Counted from the stretch's first letter, positions 1-7,514 are shown. The stretch: 28,558 nt of DNA from Bacillota bacterium (GCA_023391105.1 JAEWBO010000026.1:1-28558); one strand, 5' to 3'. Made by a program: numbers and translations. Notes: generated by a model from the sequence alone, not told the origin.

Positions 1-1325
1 CTTGACATCAATACCACGCTCTCCACATGCATAGTATGGGGAAACATATCAATACCAGTTACTTGATCGACCTTATATCCTTGCTTGATAAACAAGGCCG
101 CGTCTCGCGCAAGCGTGGACGGATTGCATGATACGTAAACAATGCGTTTTGGTGAGACCCGTGTGATTTTTTCTATTAGTGATGAATCGCAGCCCTTTCT
201 CGGCGGGTCAAGTATCACAATATCCGGCTGCCCATATTGCTTTACGCCTTCGTCAATCATCTGCCCTGCATCCCCGGCAAGAAAATACGCATTATTAATA
301 TTGTTAAGCTGCGCGTTCTCTTTGGCATTATCCACGGCTTCCTGCACATATTCAACGCCAAGCACTGTTTTTGCTTTCCTTGCTGCAAGCAATGAGATGG
401 TGCCGATGCCGCAGAAAAGATCAAAGACAGTATCATTTTTGGTGATCTGTGCATAGTCCAGCGCGATACGGTAAAGCTTGTCCGACTGCTCATGATTCAC
501 CTGTAAAAAGCTTGTGAGCCCGGCGCGGAATTGCAGGCCGTCATAATACTCGCTGATAAAATTGTCACCGAGAATCGTTCGGCTTTGGCTGCCAAGTATC
601 GCGTTATGCTTCTTTTCATTTTTGTTGATCACCACGCTTTTGGCTGACGGATGCATAAAATCGGCAAGCGCTTTTGTATTCGTCCAGTCGCGCAGCACAA
701 CGCCTGTCATTAATTCCCCGCCTGAAGACTGCCGGGCAACAATATGACGCAGCATTCCTTTGTGAGATTTCTCATCATAAGGTGCGATCTTATTTTCGTT
801 TGCCCACTTAATCACCGTATTTTTCGCGTCATTAATGGCTTGTTTTTGTATTGGGCAGTCACATGCCACGAGACGATGGCTATGCGGCGCAAAAAAACCG
901 GCCTCGGCATTACCATTTACAGGGGCGACAGGAAAGGAGGCTTTGTTGCGATAATCGCGCGTGTTCTCAGCTGCCACCACCTCGGGCAGATCGATTTCTA
1001 AGCCGCCAATACGTTTAAAACACTCTTTTATATGGCGCGCTTTAAATGCAAGCTGCTGATCATATGATAAATGTTGGAGCGTGCAGCCGCCGCAGGTCTC
1101 AAACACATCACAAAAGGGCTGGACACGACCTTTTGATTGATGCAGAATTTTGATCAGCTTTCCTACTGCGTAGCTTTTGGTGACTTTGATGATTTTTGCG
1201 GATACGGTTTCTCCGGGCAGCGCGCGCGGAACAAACACCGCGAAGCCTTCGTAGCGGCCAACACCTGCCCCGTCCACTGTCAAATCATCTATCATTAATT
1301 CAATCACTTCGTTTTTATCTGGCAT
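1..1325 (-). CDS. rlmD: 23S rRNA (uracil-C5)-methyltransferase, RumA/RlmD family (3' end outside window)
   Basis: SAM-dependent enzyme that methylates C5 of a uracil in 23S rRNA. The ATG at 1325 follows a GGAGGG Shine-Dalgarno, and the frame is open to base 1, so the last few codons are missing. Visible in order: an N-terminal TRAM-like region (residues about 8-60), a cysteine cluster C72, C78, C81 with a later CDC motif that would hold the [4Fe-4S] cluster, a YRNKASFPV segment, the SAM-binding FDLFCGIGTISL, the LDPPRKG motif and the catalytic VSCNPSTLARD near the C-terminus. All key residues look intact. It lies 50 bases after the MocR-type gene on the same strand. Gram-positive members can methylate two sites (RlmCD), which sequence alone does not settle; TrmA is less likely because of the TRAM and Fe-S features. 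Confidence 0.93.
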   Translation of the reverse strand, partial: MPDKNEVIELMIDDLTVDGAGVGRYEGFAVFVPRALPGETVSAKIIKVTKSYAVGKLIKILHQSKGRVQPFCDVFETCGGCTLQHLSYDQQLAFKARHIKECFKRIGGLEIDLPEVVAAENTRDYRNKASFPVAPVNGNAEAGFFAPHSHRLVACDCPIQKQAINDAKNTVIKWANENKIAPYDEKSHKGMLRHIVARQSSGGELMTGVVLRDWTNTKALADFMHPSAKSVVINKNEKKHNAILGSQSRTILGDNFISEYYDGLQFRAGLTSFLQVNHEQSDKLYRIALDYAQITKNDTVFDLFCGIGTISLLAARKAKTVLGVEYVQEAVDNAKENAQLNNINNAYFLAGDAGQMIDEGVKQYGQPDIVILDPPRKGCDSSLIEKITRVSPKRIVYVSCNPSTLARDAALFIKQGYKVDQVTGIDMFPHTMHVESVVLMS

Positions 1326-1375
1326 ATTCCCTCCGTGCGGCTATTATATCACATCAACCCATATGCAAACACTGC

Positions 1376-2770
1376 CTAATACATCAGTGAACGATGAAGC
1401 CTTTTGACTCCTTCTTCAATTTTCTCCATGCTGAGGTTTCCAAAACCTAAGACAAGCTGATTTTCATGTTTGCCTTTGATAAGGGCATAATCTTCAACAA
1501 AGTCTGCTTCAACCCCATTTTTTTCGAATGCCTTAAAATCATCTTTCATCAGGTCGCGCTCCAGCGTAATCATCAGGTGCAGCCCAGCGTCGTCACCGGA
1601 TATGGTGACGCTTGATCCAAAGCATGTTATCAAACAGTTGATGAGATGCTTGCGCTTTGCATCATATCTTTTTTTCATCCGGTATATGTGGCGATCCAAT
1701 TCCTTTGTATCCAACAGCCGTGATACCGCGATTTGTTTTATGGAGCTTATCCATATGTTAAGCGTTGTCATGAGCTCATAGGCAGGCCTTACAAGAAAAG
1801 GCGGCAGAATCATATAGGCGATGCGAAGCGAAGGCGAAAATACATTGCTGAGGCTTCCCAAATGGACCACCCGATCGCTATCAAGATGCCATAAAGACTG
1901 AATAGGCTCACCATGATATCGGAACTCGCTATCGTAATCGTCCTCGATCACGTACGCATCGTGCTTTTGTGCGAACTTTAGCAAAGCGATGCGCCTAGAC
2001 GCGGGCAAAACACCGCCTAACGGGTATTGATGAGACGAAGCCACATATATAAGCCGCAAATCTTTAATATCGGGCAGCTTATTTACACATATGCCGGATG
2101 TATCCGATTCGACCGGCAAAACTTGAAGGCCGCTTTTCTCTATGGCTTGTCGCGCGAACATCAAACAGGGGTCTTCCACAATGGCAGATGCATCATTATT
2201 GTAAAGCAGTCGCGATACAAGCTCAATACCAGCCGAAATGCCAGGAACGATGAAGATGCGTTCCTTCTCACAATAAATGCCCTTTGCACGATAAAGGTAG
2301 TCGCTTAGTGCTGTTTTCAAAATAGGGTGTCCTCCAGGTACGCCATAACCAAATGCGTCAGACTCCGCATCAAGGCACGCTTCTTTAAGCATTTTCCCCC
2401 ACAGTGCTCTGGGAAAAGCTGAGACATCCGGATTTCCGGCGTCAAAGATTATGACATCCGAACGAGGTTTCGTATCCAATAAAACTGAATGACCATCAAA
2501 ACGCTTATTAGGATATTGGGAAAGAACTCCGATATCGGCTGCATATGTGCCGGAGCCGACTGTGCTGTTAAGATATCCTTCCGCAAGCAGCTGTTCATAG
2601 ACCTGAACTGTCGAGTTTCTGGATATACCAAGTTCTTTAGCAAGCTGCCTCGTGGGTGGCATCTTTTGCCCGGCTTCAATTTTTCCCCAGAGTATGGCTT
2701 CTCGCAGTTGCTGCGTCAGCTGAATGGTAATGGGCGTAGGCTGTTTTCTGTCTATTGTTAGGCCAAACAT
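1376..2770 (-). CDS. MocR/GabR-type regulator: GntR helix-turn-helix fused to aminotransferase-like domain, PLP lysine missing
   Basis: 464 residues, the usual MocR length. Residues 14-78 form a GntR winged helix (PPTRQLAKELGISRNSTVQ, then EQLLAEGYL and GSGTY). The rest is a type I aminotransferase fold with SSHQYPLGGVLPASRR and EDDYDSEFRYHGEP. In the family a lysine in G-x-(F/L)-S-K forms the Schiff base with pyridoxal phosphate; here the segment is GSLSNVFSPSLR, with Asn309 (codon AAT at 1844-1846) at that place. It may bind PLP loosely, sense another ligand, or act constitutively. ATG 2770 has AGGAG five bases upstream. It diverges from the aldo/keto reductase gene, and repeated motifs in the shared promoter point to control of that gene and of itself. 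The ligand cannot be inferred. Confidence 0.9.
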   Translation of the reverse strand: MFGLTIDRKQPTPITIQLTQQLREAILWGKIEAGQKMPPTRQLAKELGISRNSTVQVYEQLLAEGYLNSTVGSGTYAADIGVLSQYPNKRFDGHSVLLDTKPRSDVIIFDAGNPDVSAFPRALWGKMLKEACLDAESDAFGYGVPGGHPILKTALSDYLYRAKGIYCEKERIFIVPGISAGIELVSRLLYNNDASAIVEDPCLMFARQAIEKSGLQVLPVESDTSGICVNKLPDIKDLRLIYVASSHQYPLGGVLPASRRIALLKFAQKHDAYVIEDDYDSEFRYHGEPIQSLWHLDSDRVVHLGSLSNVFSPSLRIAYMILPPFLVRPAYELMTTLNIWISSIKQIAVSRLLDTKELDRHIYRMKKRYDAKRKHLINCLITCFGSSVTISGDDAGLHLMITLERDLMKDDFKAFEKNGVEADFVEDYALIKGKHENQLVLGFGNLSMEKIEEGVKRLHRSLMY

Positions 2771-2780
2771 ATTTTCTCCT

Positions 2781-2834
2781 ATAATTGGTTCTCTAAAATT
2801 ACTTAATAATTGGATCTTTTAATAAGCCAATTAT
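2781..2834. promoter_or_regulatory. Three-copy ATAATTGG motif, candidate MocR operator
   Basis: Two direct copies on the plus strand, ATAATTGGTTCT (2781-2792) and ATAATTGGATCT (2806-2817), identical at 11 of 12 bases with a 25-base period, plus one inverted copy ATAATTGGCT (2834-2825, minus strand). Direct repeats with an added inverted copy are known for MocR operators such as those of GabR and PdxR. The position between the divergent genes supports this role; binding itself is inferred. Confidence 0.55.
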
Positions 2835-2858
2835 ATTATATCCTTTATATGTAATCAA
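2830..2858 (-). promoter_or_regulatory. SigA-type promoter of the MocR-type gene
   Basis: Reading on the minus strand, -35 TTGATT (2858-2853), a 17-base spacer and a perfect -10 TATAAT (2835-2830). Transcription would start near 2823, leaving a leader of about 50 bases that contains two of the ATAATTGG motifs. The third motif overlaps the -10, which fits autoregulation. Confidence 0.65.
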
Positions 2859-2890
2859 GGATTCACATACAATGATTTTTGGAGGTTAAA

Positions 2891-3901
2891 ATGAAACGAA
2901 TCAATTTAGCAAACACGCAGAACAAGGTTGGCCAATTATGTCTCGGATGCATGATGATGGGAACGGCGATGGATAAGGAAACATCCTTTGAAGTGCTGGA
3001 TCATTTCGTAGAGCTAGGCGGTAATTTTCTAGATACTGCGAACTGCTATGCTTGGTGGATGGGCAAGGGTGAGTTCATTGGCGATGAGAGTGAAAATGTA
3101 ATCGGTGAGTGGCTAAGGGTTCGGAAGTGCCGTCACGACATAGTTCTTGCCACTAAGGTGGGTGGACGCTTGAAGGACCCTCATGGCATCCGTGATGCAA
3201 GCGGTGTACCCGAATGGCACCGTGTCAAAGAGGAGTACGAAGGGCTCAGTGATAAGGTCATACGAAAAGGCGTGGAAGACAGCTTAAAGCGGCTGAACAC
3301 AGACTATATTGACCTTTATTTCGCGCATGTCTTTGACGAGAAAACGCCGCTGGACGAAACAATGGAAACGTTCAATGATCTGATTAAAGAAGGAAAAATT
3401 CGCTCTATCGGGTGCAGCAATATTAACGTTGAGCAGATCAAGAAAGCAAATGCGATCAGCAGAGGCAATTTTGCGCCTTATATTGCCATGCAGCAGGAGT
3501 ATTCATACCTGCATCCGAACCCGGTATTGGATAACGGAATTATCGAGCATGCCGATTCTCAAATGTTTGAATGCATTAAGCAAGAAGACATGGCATTTAT
3601 GGCCTACTCTCCTCTGCTTAAAGGCATATATGGAGACAGAAAAAAACGCGAACAATATTACAACTGGCACCTTTTCAACAACGAACCCAATCTGAAAAAG
3701 CTGGAGCTCGTCGAAAAAATTTCTAATGAGCTTGGTATCACCGGCAACCAACTGGTGCTGGCCTGGTTGCTGCGACATGATCCGCAGATCATACCGCTTA
3801 TCGGATTCAGCCGAAAGGAACAATATATGGAGAACATTAAAGCAGCCGATATCAAGCTGTCCGATACGCATTTAGAAATGTTAAATGCCTTAGACAAGTA
3901 G
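2891..3901 (+). CDS. Aldo/keto reductase
   Basis: NAD(P)H-dependent oxidoreductase of the AKR superfamily, 336 residues. The ATG at 2891 follows GGAGG (2881-2885) by five bases; an in-frame TTG at 2879 lies before that site and is rejected. The catalytic tetrad appears complete: Asp48 and Tyr53 in FLDTANCY, Lys89 in LATKVG, His146 in LYFAHVFD. The C-terminal part has IGCSNINVEQI, MAYSPLLKG and IIPLIGFSRKEQ, the family's substrate and cofactor loops. It is cytoplasmic; the substrate is not predictable. It stands alone, divergent from the MocR-type regulator, and ends in a terminator hairpin, so it is probably that regulator's main target. Confidence 0.9.
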   Translation: MKRINLANTQNKVGQLCLGCMMMGTAMDKETSFEVLDHFVELGGNFLDTANCYAWWMGKGEFIGDESENVIGEWLRVRKCRHDIVLATKVGGRLKDPHGIRDASGVPEWHRVKEEYEGLSDKVIRKGVEDSLKRLNTDYIDLYFAHVFDEKTPLDETMETFNDLIKEGKIRSIGCSNINVEQIKKANAISRGNFAPYIAMQQEYSYLHPNPVLDNGIIEHADSQMFECIKQEDMAFMAYSPLLKGIYGDRKKREQYYNWHLFNNEPNLKKLELVEKISNELGITGNQLVLAWLLRHDPQIIPLIGFSRKEQYMENIKAADIKLSDTHLEMLNALDK

Positions 3902-3911
3902 AACACGCATC

Positions 3912-3936
3912 AGCCGGATTTATGTCCGGCTTTTGT
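3912..3936 (+). terminator. Rho-independent terminator of the aldo/keto reductase gene
   Basis: AGCCGGA (3912-3918) pairs with TCCGGCT (3925-3931) around a six-base loop and runs into TTTTGTT. It lies 10 bases after the stop codon and separates the gene from convergent splB. Confidence 0.75.
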
Positions 3937-3947
3937 TATTATACCGC

Positions 3948-4955
3948 TCATACAATGTATGCGATGGTGGCCTCGGGCAGATAATGCTTGATACGGTCCC
4001 TGAAGAACTCAGATGCCTGTTCTTTTGTATCCTTCTTATAACCGTAACGGCTGCGGCCACAAAAAGCCATCGATTCCTTGTTATACAAAGGCCACGCATT
4101 TGGAAAAGCCTGCTCATTGATATTGCGCGTGACGGTGCCGTATGTCATGTAAATCAGCTCCAAAGCAACCGAGCTTTTAATGCCGGGCAGCAGCTTTTCA
4201 GCCATCGTTGAAAAAAGCCGCTCGTACATTTCCCTATAGCCGTCAACCATGATGATCGGCGCCACAAGTATACCCGTATCGTAGCCTGCTGTGTAAAGCT
4301 TGTTAAGCGCATCAATACGATCGTCCAGTCTGGACGTTCCTAATTCCACATGAGAAATGATCTCCTGCGGATTAAGGCTCATACGGATTGTCACATTGCC
4401 CCCATGAGGAAGATCAAGCAGCGAATCCACCATAGAGAATTTCGTGGGCAGTGTAATGCCTGCGTTATCAACCTCGGAGAATTGCAGTATCGTCCAAATA
4501 AGGTTTCCGCTTACGGTGTTCTCCAGCACAAGATCGGAATTGCTGCCGATCTCAAACACACTGCCCGGGTATTTATCGGCAGCTCTTTTGAGCTTATCCA
4601 TCATCTCCTCGCGGTTAACAAATACACGCAGGTAAGCGCTTGTATAGTAGGTACAGACGAGATAGCAGTAAAGGCACATTGCGGCACAGCCGGATGATGT
4701 ATACGGAACAAGAAAATCCGATGTCTTATTGTTTTTCTGGTGTGTGAGCGATTTGCGAATCCCTAACACCAAATAATTTTTGAGCTTGGGAAAATCCGAG
4801 TCGGGACGCTCGCGCAGCTCCGGGATTTTGTTGTGGTTGTCGATTTCGATGATATCGATCCCCATCTCTGTATATTTTTTAATCAGAGTTCTGCCAAGCT
4901 TATAATTGTCACAGCCTTTTTCCGCATAAACCCTTGATGGAACGAATTCTTTCAT
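3948..4955 (-). CDS. splB: Spore photoproduct lyase (radical SAM DNA repair enzyme), variant at the H-donor cysteine site
   Basis: Repairs the UV-induced thymine dimer of spores (5-thyminyl-5,6-dihydrothymine) during germination. With ATG 4955, six bases after GGAGG, the protein has 335 residues and begins MKEFVPSRVYAEKG, in line with Bacillus SplB (MQNPFVPQLVY from memory); ATG 4973 would start at the predicted transcription start. The radical SAM triad is C90-x3-C94-x2-C97 in CAAMCLYCYL. Also matching are LRVFVNREE, TKFSMVDSLLD, APIIMVDGY and the C-terminal SRYGY and YLPEATIAYI. At the position of Bacillus Cys141 (FEASCTSDIV) this protein has FEIGSNSDLV, giving Ser138; an extra Cys follows the triad (YLVCT). 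An alternative is a clostridial SPL subfamily with different hydrogen-atom donation. The SigG-like promoter supports forespore expression. Confidence 0.88.
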   Translation of the reverse strand: MKEFVPSRVYAEKGCDNYKLGRTLIKKYTEMGIDIIEIDNHNKIPELRERPDSDFPKLKNYLVLGIRKSLTHQKNNKTSDFLVPYTSSGCAAMCLYCYLVCTYYTSAYLRVFVNREEMMDKLKRAADKYPGSVFEIGSNSDLVLENTVSGNLIWTILQFSEVDNAGITLPTKFSMVDSLLDLPHGGNVTIRMSLNPQEIISHVELGTSRLDDRIDALNKLYTAGYDTGILVAPIIMVDGYREMYERLFSTMAEKLLPGIKSSVALELIYMTYGTVTRNINEQAFPNAWPLYNKESMAFCGRSRYGYKKDTKEQASEFFRDRIKHYLPEATIAYIV

Positions 4956-4977
4956 ACTTTGCCTCCGCTTCAAATGT

Positions 4978-5007
4978 TATTATGGCTGATTTCGAACGTT
5001 GATATGA
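4978..5007 (-). promoter_or_regulatory. SigG-like forespore promoter of splB
   Basis: On the minus strand, -35 TCATA (5007-5003), an 18-base spacer and -10 CATAATA (4984-4978), against a SigG consensus of about GHATR-N18-CATxHTA. The -10 and the five bases after it (CATAATAACATT) are identical to those before the spoVA operon at 24525-24536. Start would be near 4971, just before the GGAGG used by ATG 4955. Bacillus splB is also SigG-dependent. Confidence 0.65.
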
Positions 5008-5028
5008 AGATTGAAACATTTTTGAATA

Positions 5029-5062
5029 TGAAAAAGACCGATCCATAATGAACCGGTCTTGT
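5029..5062 (-). terminator. Terminator downstream of the SIMPL-domain gene
   Basis: On the minus strand AAGACCG (5060-5054) pairs with CGGTCTT (5040-5034), followed by a T run from 5035 to 5031. It lies 20 bases after the SIMPL stop and closes the sigma/lipoprotein cluster before splB. Confidence 0.65.
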
Positions 5063-5080
5063 CATATAATCAGAAGCGAT

Positions 5081-5824
5081 TTATTCGATTTCGTAGGTGA
5101 CTGTGACGCTGGCCTGTATATCAAGATCACTTGCCGATATCGGCGTTACGCCTGCGGCTTCGTCTGCCGGCATTTCGGCGTATTCTCTGAATATTTGGCC
5201 TCCGCTGGTGTTTTCCGTCATTTTCAGCGTCCCGACGATTTTTACGCCACCTGCTTGTGCAAGCGTCTCGGCCTTAACTGCTGCCGCATCCACCGCAAGC
5301 TTAAGCGCGTCGTTATAGCTGCGCTGCTCGTCGAGCAAACCGAAGCTGATAGAATTCGTCATGTTGGCACCGTTATTGACGGCGATATCAATGACCTCTC
5401 CCACACGATCTATGTCCTTAATCGTCAGCTCAACCTGATTGGTCACCTCGTAGCTCACGATCTTTTTGCTATCGCTCGAATAATCGTATATCGGATACGC
5501 ATTATACTGTGTGGTGCGCATATCGTCATCCGTCAGACCCGCGCTTTTCAATGCATCAAACATCGCATTCATGGCCTGCGCATTGTTGGCCTGCGCTTTT
5601 TGCATGTCTGCGTCCTGCGTCGTCACACCTACAGTCACATACGCCACATCCGGCATGACCTTAACTGTGCCTTGGGCGGAAACCGTGATGCTTTTTGGCT
5701 CTTTCGCACTTTCTCCGACTGTGATTAAACCGGTTCCATCTCTGTCTTGTCTTACTGCACAACCGGATAGCGCCAATGCGATAACCAGCGCGATCATGGC
5801 AGATAGTATGATTCTTTTCAACAT
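5081..5824 (-). CDS. SIMPL-domain (DUF541/YggE-like) lipoprotein
   Basis: 247 residues from ATG 5824, which is six bases after AAAGGGG; the upstream in-frame GTG 5828-5830 is too close to that site. The N-terminus is a type II signal peptide with lipobox LSGC at about 18-21, so the protein should be anchored outside the membrane. The rest is a SIMPL domain: SITVSAQGTVKVMPDVAYVTVGV, a helix rich in QANNAQAMNAMFDALK, a GLTDDDMRTTQY turn and a C-terminal DIQASVTVTYEIE strand. Family members such as YggE and BP26 form oligomers in the envelope; their biochemical role is poorly defined. It lies 14 bases after the DUF4349 gene and is likely cotranscribed with it from the ECF-type promoter at 6898-6870. 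Confidence 0.82.
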   Translation of the reverse strand: MLKRIILSAMIALVIALALSGCAVRQDRDGTGLITVGESAKEPKSITVSAQGTVKVMPDVAYVTVGVTTQDADMQKAQANNAQAMNAMFDALKSAGLTDDDMRTTQYNAYPIYDYSSDSKKIVSYEVTNQVELTIKDIDRVGEVIDIAVNNGANMTNSISFGLLDEQRSYNDALKLAVDAAAVKAETLAQAGGVKIVGTLKMTENTSGGQIFREYAEMPADEAAGVTPISASDLDIQASVTVTYEIE

Positions 5825-5838
5825 CAACACCCCTTTGC

Positions 5839-6807
5839 CTATTGTTGATTTTGATTGTTGCCGCTTTGTATATGTGCCAGCTTTTTCTTCTTAGAACGCT
5901 TAACGAGCAACACAATCAACACGGCAATGGCTGCAAGCGGCACAATGATCGGCGCACCGCCTATTAAAAACACGAGCATGAATTCACCAAAATCGGAAAG
6001 AGCATTCATCACTGAGTAAAATGCGTTGGAGATTCGCGTTCCGATGCTTTCGTCAGAGGGCCGTATATCCGCCACCTGATTCACTTCCTCAAGAGAAATG
6101 GTGACCGAGGAGTAGTCGATCAAGCTGTCAAAGTTGCGAAGGCTGGTCTCCAGCATCTGAATCTCGTAGGACACTTCTGCCAGTGCGTTTTCCAGCTCGA
6201 CGATGTCCTCGAGCGTCGCCGCTTGCTCAAGCAGCGCCAGCAACCGGGTTTCTCTGGTTCGCTGCGTTTTTAATCGCGTTTCGGTATCAAAATAATCAAG
6301 TGATATGTCTTTGCCGCTGACGGAGCTGGACAGCGTTTCTCCCATATTTCCGACACGGCTGGTAAACGCATCAAAGTTTTTGCTTGGCACACGCACCCTT
6401 AAGCTTGCATAACGTCCATTATCCCGCCAGTCCTCCGGTTTTTCACCATTTATAGACGATTCCTCGATATATCCGCCGAGTTCGTTGAGTAAAGTGATAA
6501 TACTTTGATAATCGGAATCAAAGCTCTTCGTCCGAATCTGGAAGCTGCCATAATAGACAATCTTTCTGTCGACACCTGGCTCTAATATGGAGCCATCATA
6601 ATTCAGACCGGCTTTTTCGGCAGGTGCCGCCGCTTCTTCTGTGGCTACTTCCGGAGCTGAATTATCATATGCCGGTGCTTCGGCTTGCATCTCAGCTTCC
6701 GCATAATAACCGCCGTCCTCAGCCGGTGACGATTTTGGTGCACTGCAGCCTACCAAAGTGATTAGCAATAGAGCCACAATTGTAAAGACAATAAGAATCC
6801 TTTTCAT
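5839..6807 (-). CDS. DUF4349-family lipoprotein with C-terminal membrane anchor
   Basis: 322 residues; ATG 6807 follows GGGAGG. The lipobox LVGC at about residues 17-20 marks a lipoprotein, followed by an Ala/Glu/Pro-rich linker to about residue 65. The DUF4349 body starts at RKIVYYGSFQIRTKSFD and contains GGYIEESSINGE, ASLRVRVPSKNFDAF, a coiled-coil stretch around LALLEQAATLEDIVELENALAEV, and SSVTISLEEV. A strong hydrophobic segment (about 278-305) ends in KRSKKKK, so the protein would be held at both ends, facing outward. Function is unknown in the family. It is the first gene after the ECF sigma factor and has an ECF-type promoter of its own, suggesting it belongs to the sigma regulon; it could be a regulator of the sigma factor or an envelope-stress effector. 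Confidence 0.82.
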   Translation of the reverse strand: MKRILIVFTIVALLLITLVGCSAPKSSPAEDGGYYAEAEMQAEAPAYDNSAPEVATEEAAAPAEKAGLNYDGSILEPGVDRKIVYYGSFQIRTKSFDSDYQSIITLLNELGGYIEESSINGEKPEDWRDNGRYASLRVRVPSKNFDAFTSRVGNMGETLSSSVSGKDISLDYFDTETRLKTQRTRETRLLALLEQAATLEDIVELENALAEVSYEIQMLETSLRNFDSLIDYSSVTISLEEVNQVADIRPSDESIGTRISNAFYSVMNALSDFGEFMLVFLIGGAPIIVPLAAIAVLIVLLVKRSKKKKLAHIQSGNNQNQQ

Positions 6808-6844
6808 AATAACCTCCCACCAATAATGTTTTCATGAAACAGCA

Positions 6845-6881
6845 ACAAACGTCTGTTTTCTTATGCTGATTAGACGTTTGT
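6845..6881. repeat. 10-bp inverted repeat spanning the ECF-type -10
   Basis: ACAAACGTCT (6845-6854) and AGACGTTTGT (6872-6881) are perfect complements separated by 17 bases. One arm contains the CGTC -10 of the ECF-type promoter and the other lies just downstream of the expected start. No T run follows, so a DNA operator is more likely than a terminator. Confidence 0.5.
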
Positions 6882-6898
6882 ATGATCGATTTGGTTCC
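6870..6898 (-). promoter_or_regulatory. ECF-sigma-type promoter before the DUF4349 lipoprotein gene
   Basis: On the minus strand, -35 GGAACC (6898-6893), a 16-base spacer and -10 CGTCTAA (6876-6870). ECF sigma factors commonly use a GAAC-type -35 and a CGTC/CGTA-type -10 about 16 bases apart. It lies between the sigma gene's stop and the lipoprotein start, with a leader of about 60 bases. No SigA-like promoter is evident there. Confidence 0.6.
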
Positions 6899-6917
6899 CC
6901 AATATCTATATGATCGA

Positions 6918-7508
6918 TTAATTATTGAGTAGTATCTCTTTGAGCCGTTGTCTGCCGCGGCTTAAGCGCGATTTCACTGTCCCGATGGAAATGCTCAGTG
7001 TCTCGGCTATCTCATCATATGAAAGCCCCTGGATATCTCGCAGTATAACGGTAATACGGTGGTCCTCGGAAAGTGTACTGATGGCTGTTTGGATATCTTC
7101 GCGACATTCGATATTCAGCGTATGCTCTTCAGGTGATAGGCAGTTTTTATCTTCAATCACGACACCGCTTTCCATCGTGCTGTTAAGTGACAACGGTTCT
7201 TTTTTACGTTTGCGAAGCCCATCAAGGCAAGTGTTGACAGTAAGCCTGTATACCCAAGACGAAAAAGACGACTCATGACGATATGTCCGAAGACCTTTAT
7301 AGATTTTTATAAGGGACTCTTGAGCCATGTCGTATGCATCCGCTTCGTTGCCCATATAGCGGTAAGCGACATTGTATACTTTTTTCTCGTACGCAAACAG
7401 CAACGCCTCCAGCGCTGCATCGTTGCCTTTCTGTGCACTATTAATCAGCAGAATCTCATCTGATGAAATGGACTCTTCCAATTGCGGGGTCAATGATTGT
7501 GACATCAT
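6918..7508 (-). CDS. ECF-type RNA polymerase sigma factor
   Basis: A group IV sigma-70 factor of 196 residues, directing RNA polymerase to a small envelope or stress regulon. Region 2 covers about residues 35-103 (AYEKKVYNVAYRYMGNEADAYD, QESLIKIYKGL, SSFSSWVYRLTVNTCLD) and region 4 about 138-190 (LSEDHRITVILRDIQGLSYDEIA, then SIGTVKSRLSRGRQRLK). The frame is open to a TTG at 7658, but that extension is hydrophobic and unlike the family, so I place the start at ATG 7508 (or the adjacent ATG 7505). No Shine-Dalgarno precedes it, and a SigA-like promoter ends six bases upstream, so the mRNA may be leaderless. No classical anti-sigma gene is adjacent; the following DUF4349 lipoprotein is the likely partner or target. 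Confidence 0.88.
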   Translation of the reverse strand: MMSQSLTPQLEESISSDEILLINSAQKGNDAALEALLFAYEKKVYNVAYRYMGNEADAYDMAQESLIKIYKGLRTYRHESSFSSWVYRLTVNTCLDGLRKRKKEPLSLNSTMESGVVIEDKNCLSPEEHTLNIECREDIQTAISTLSEDHRITVILRDIQGLSYDEIAETLSISIGTVKSRLSRGRQRLKEILLNN

Positions 7509-7514
7509 ACACGA

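Noticed and set aside
5048..5728. 226-codon plus-strand frame antisense to the SIMPL gene
   Set aside because: Rich in Cys, His and Arg with no family pattern, no ribosome site, and opposite to a clear lipoprotein gene.
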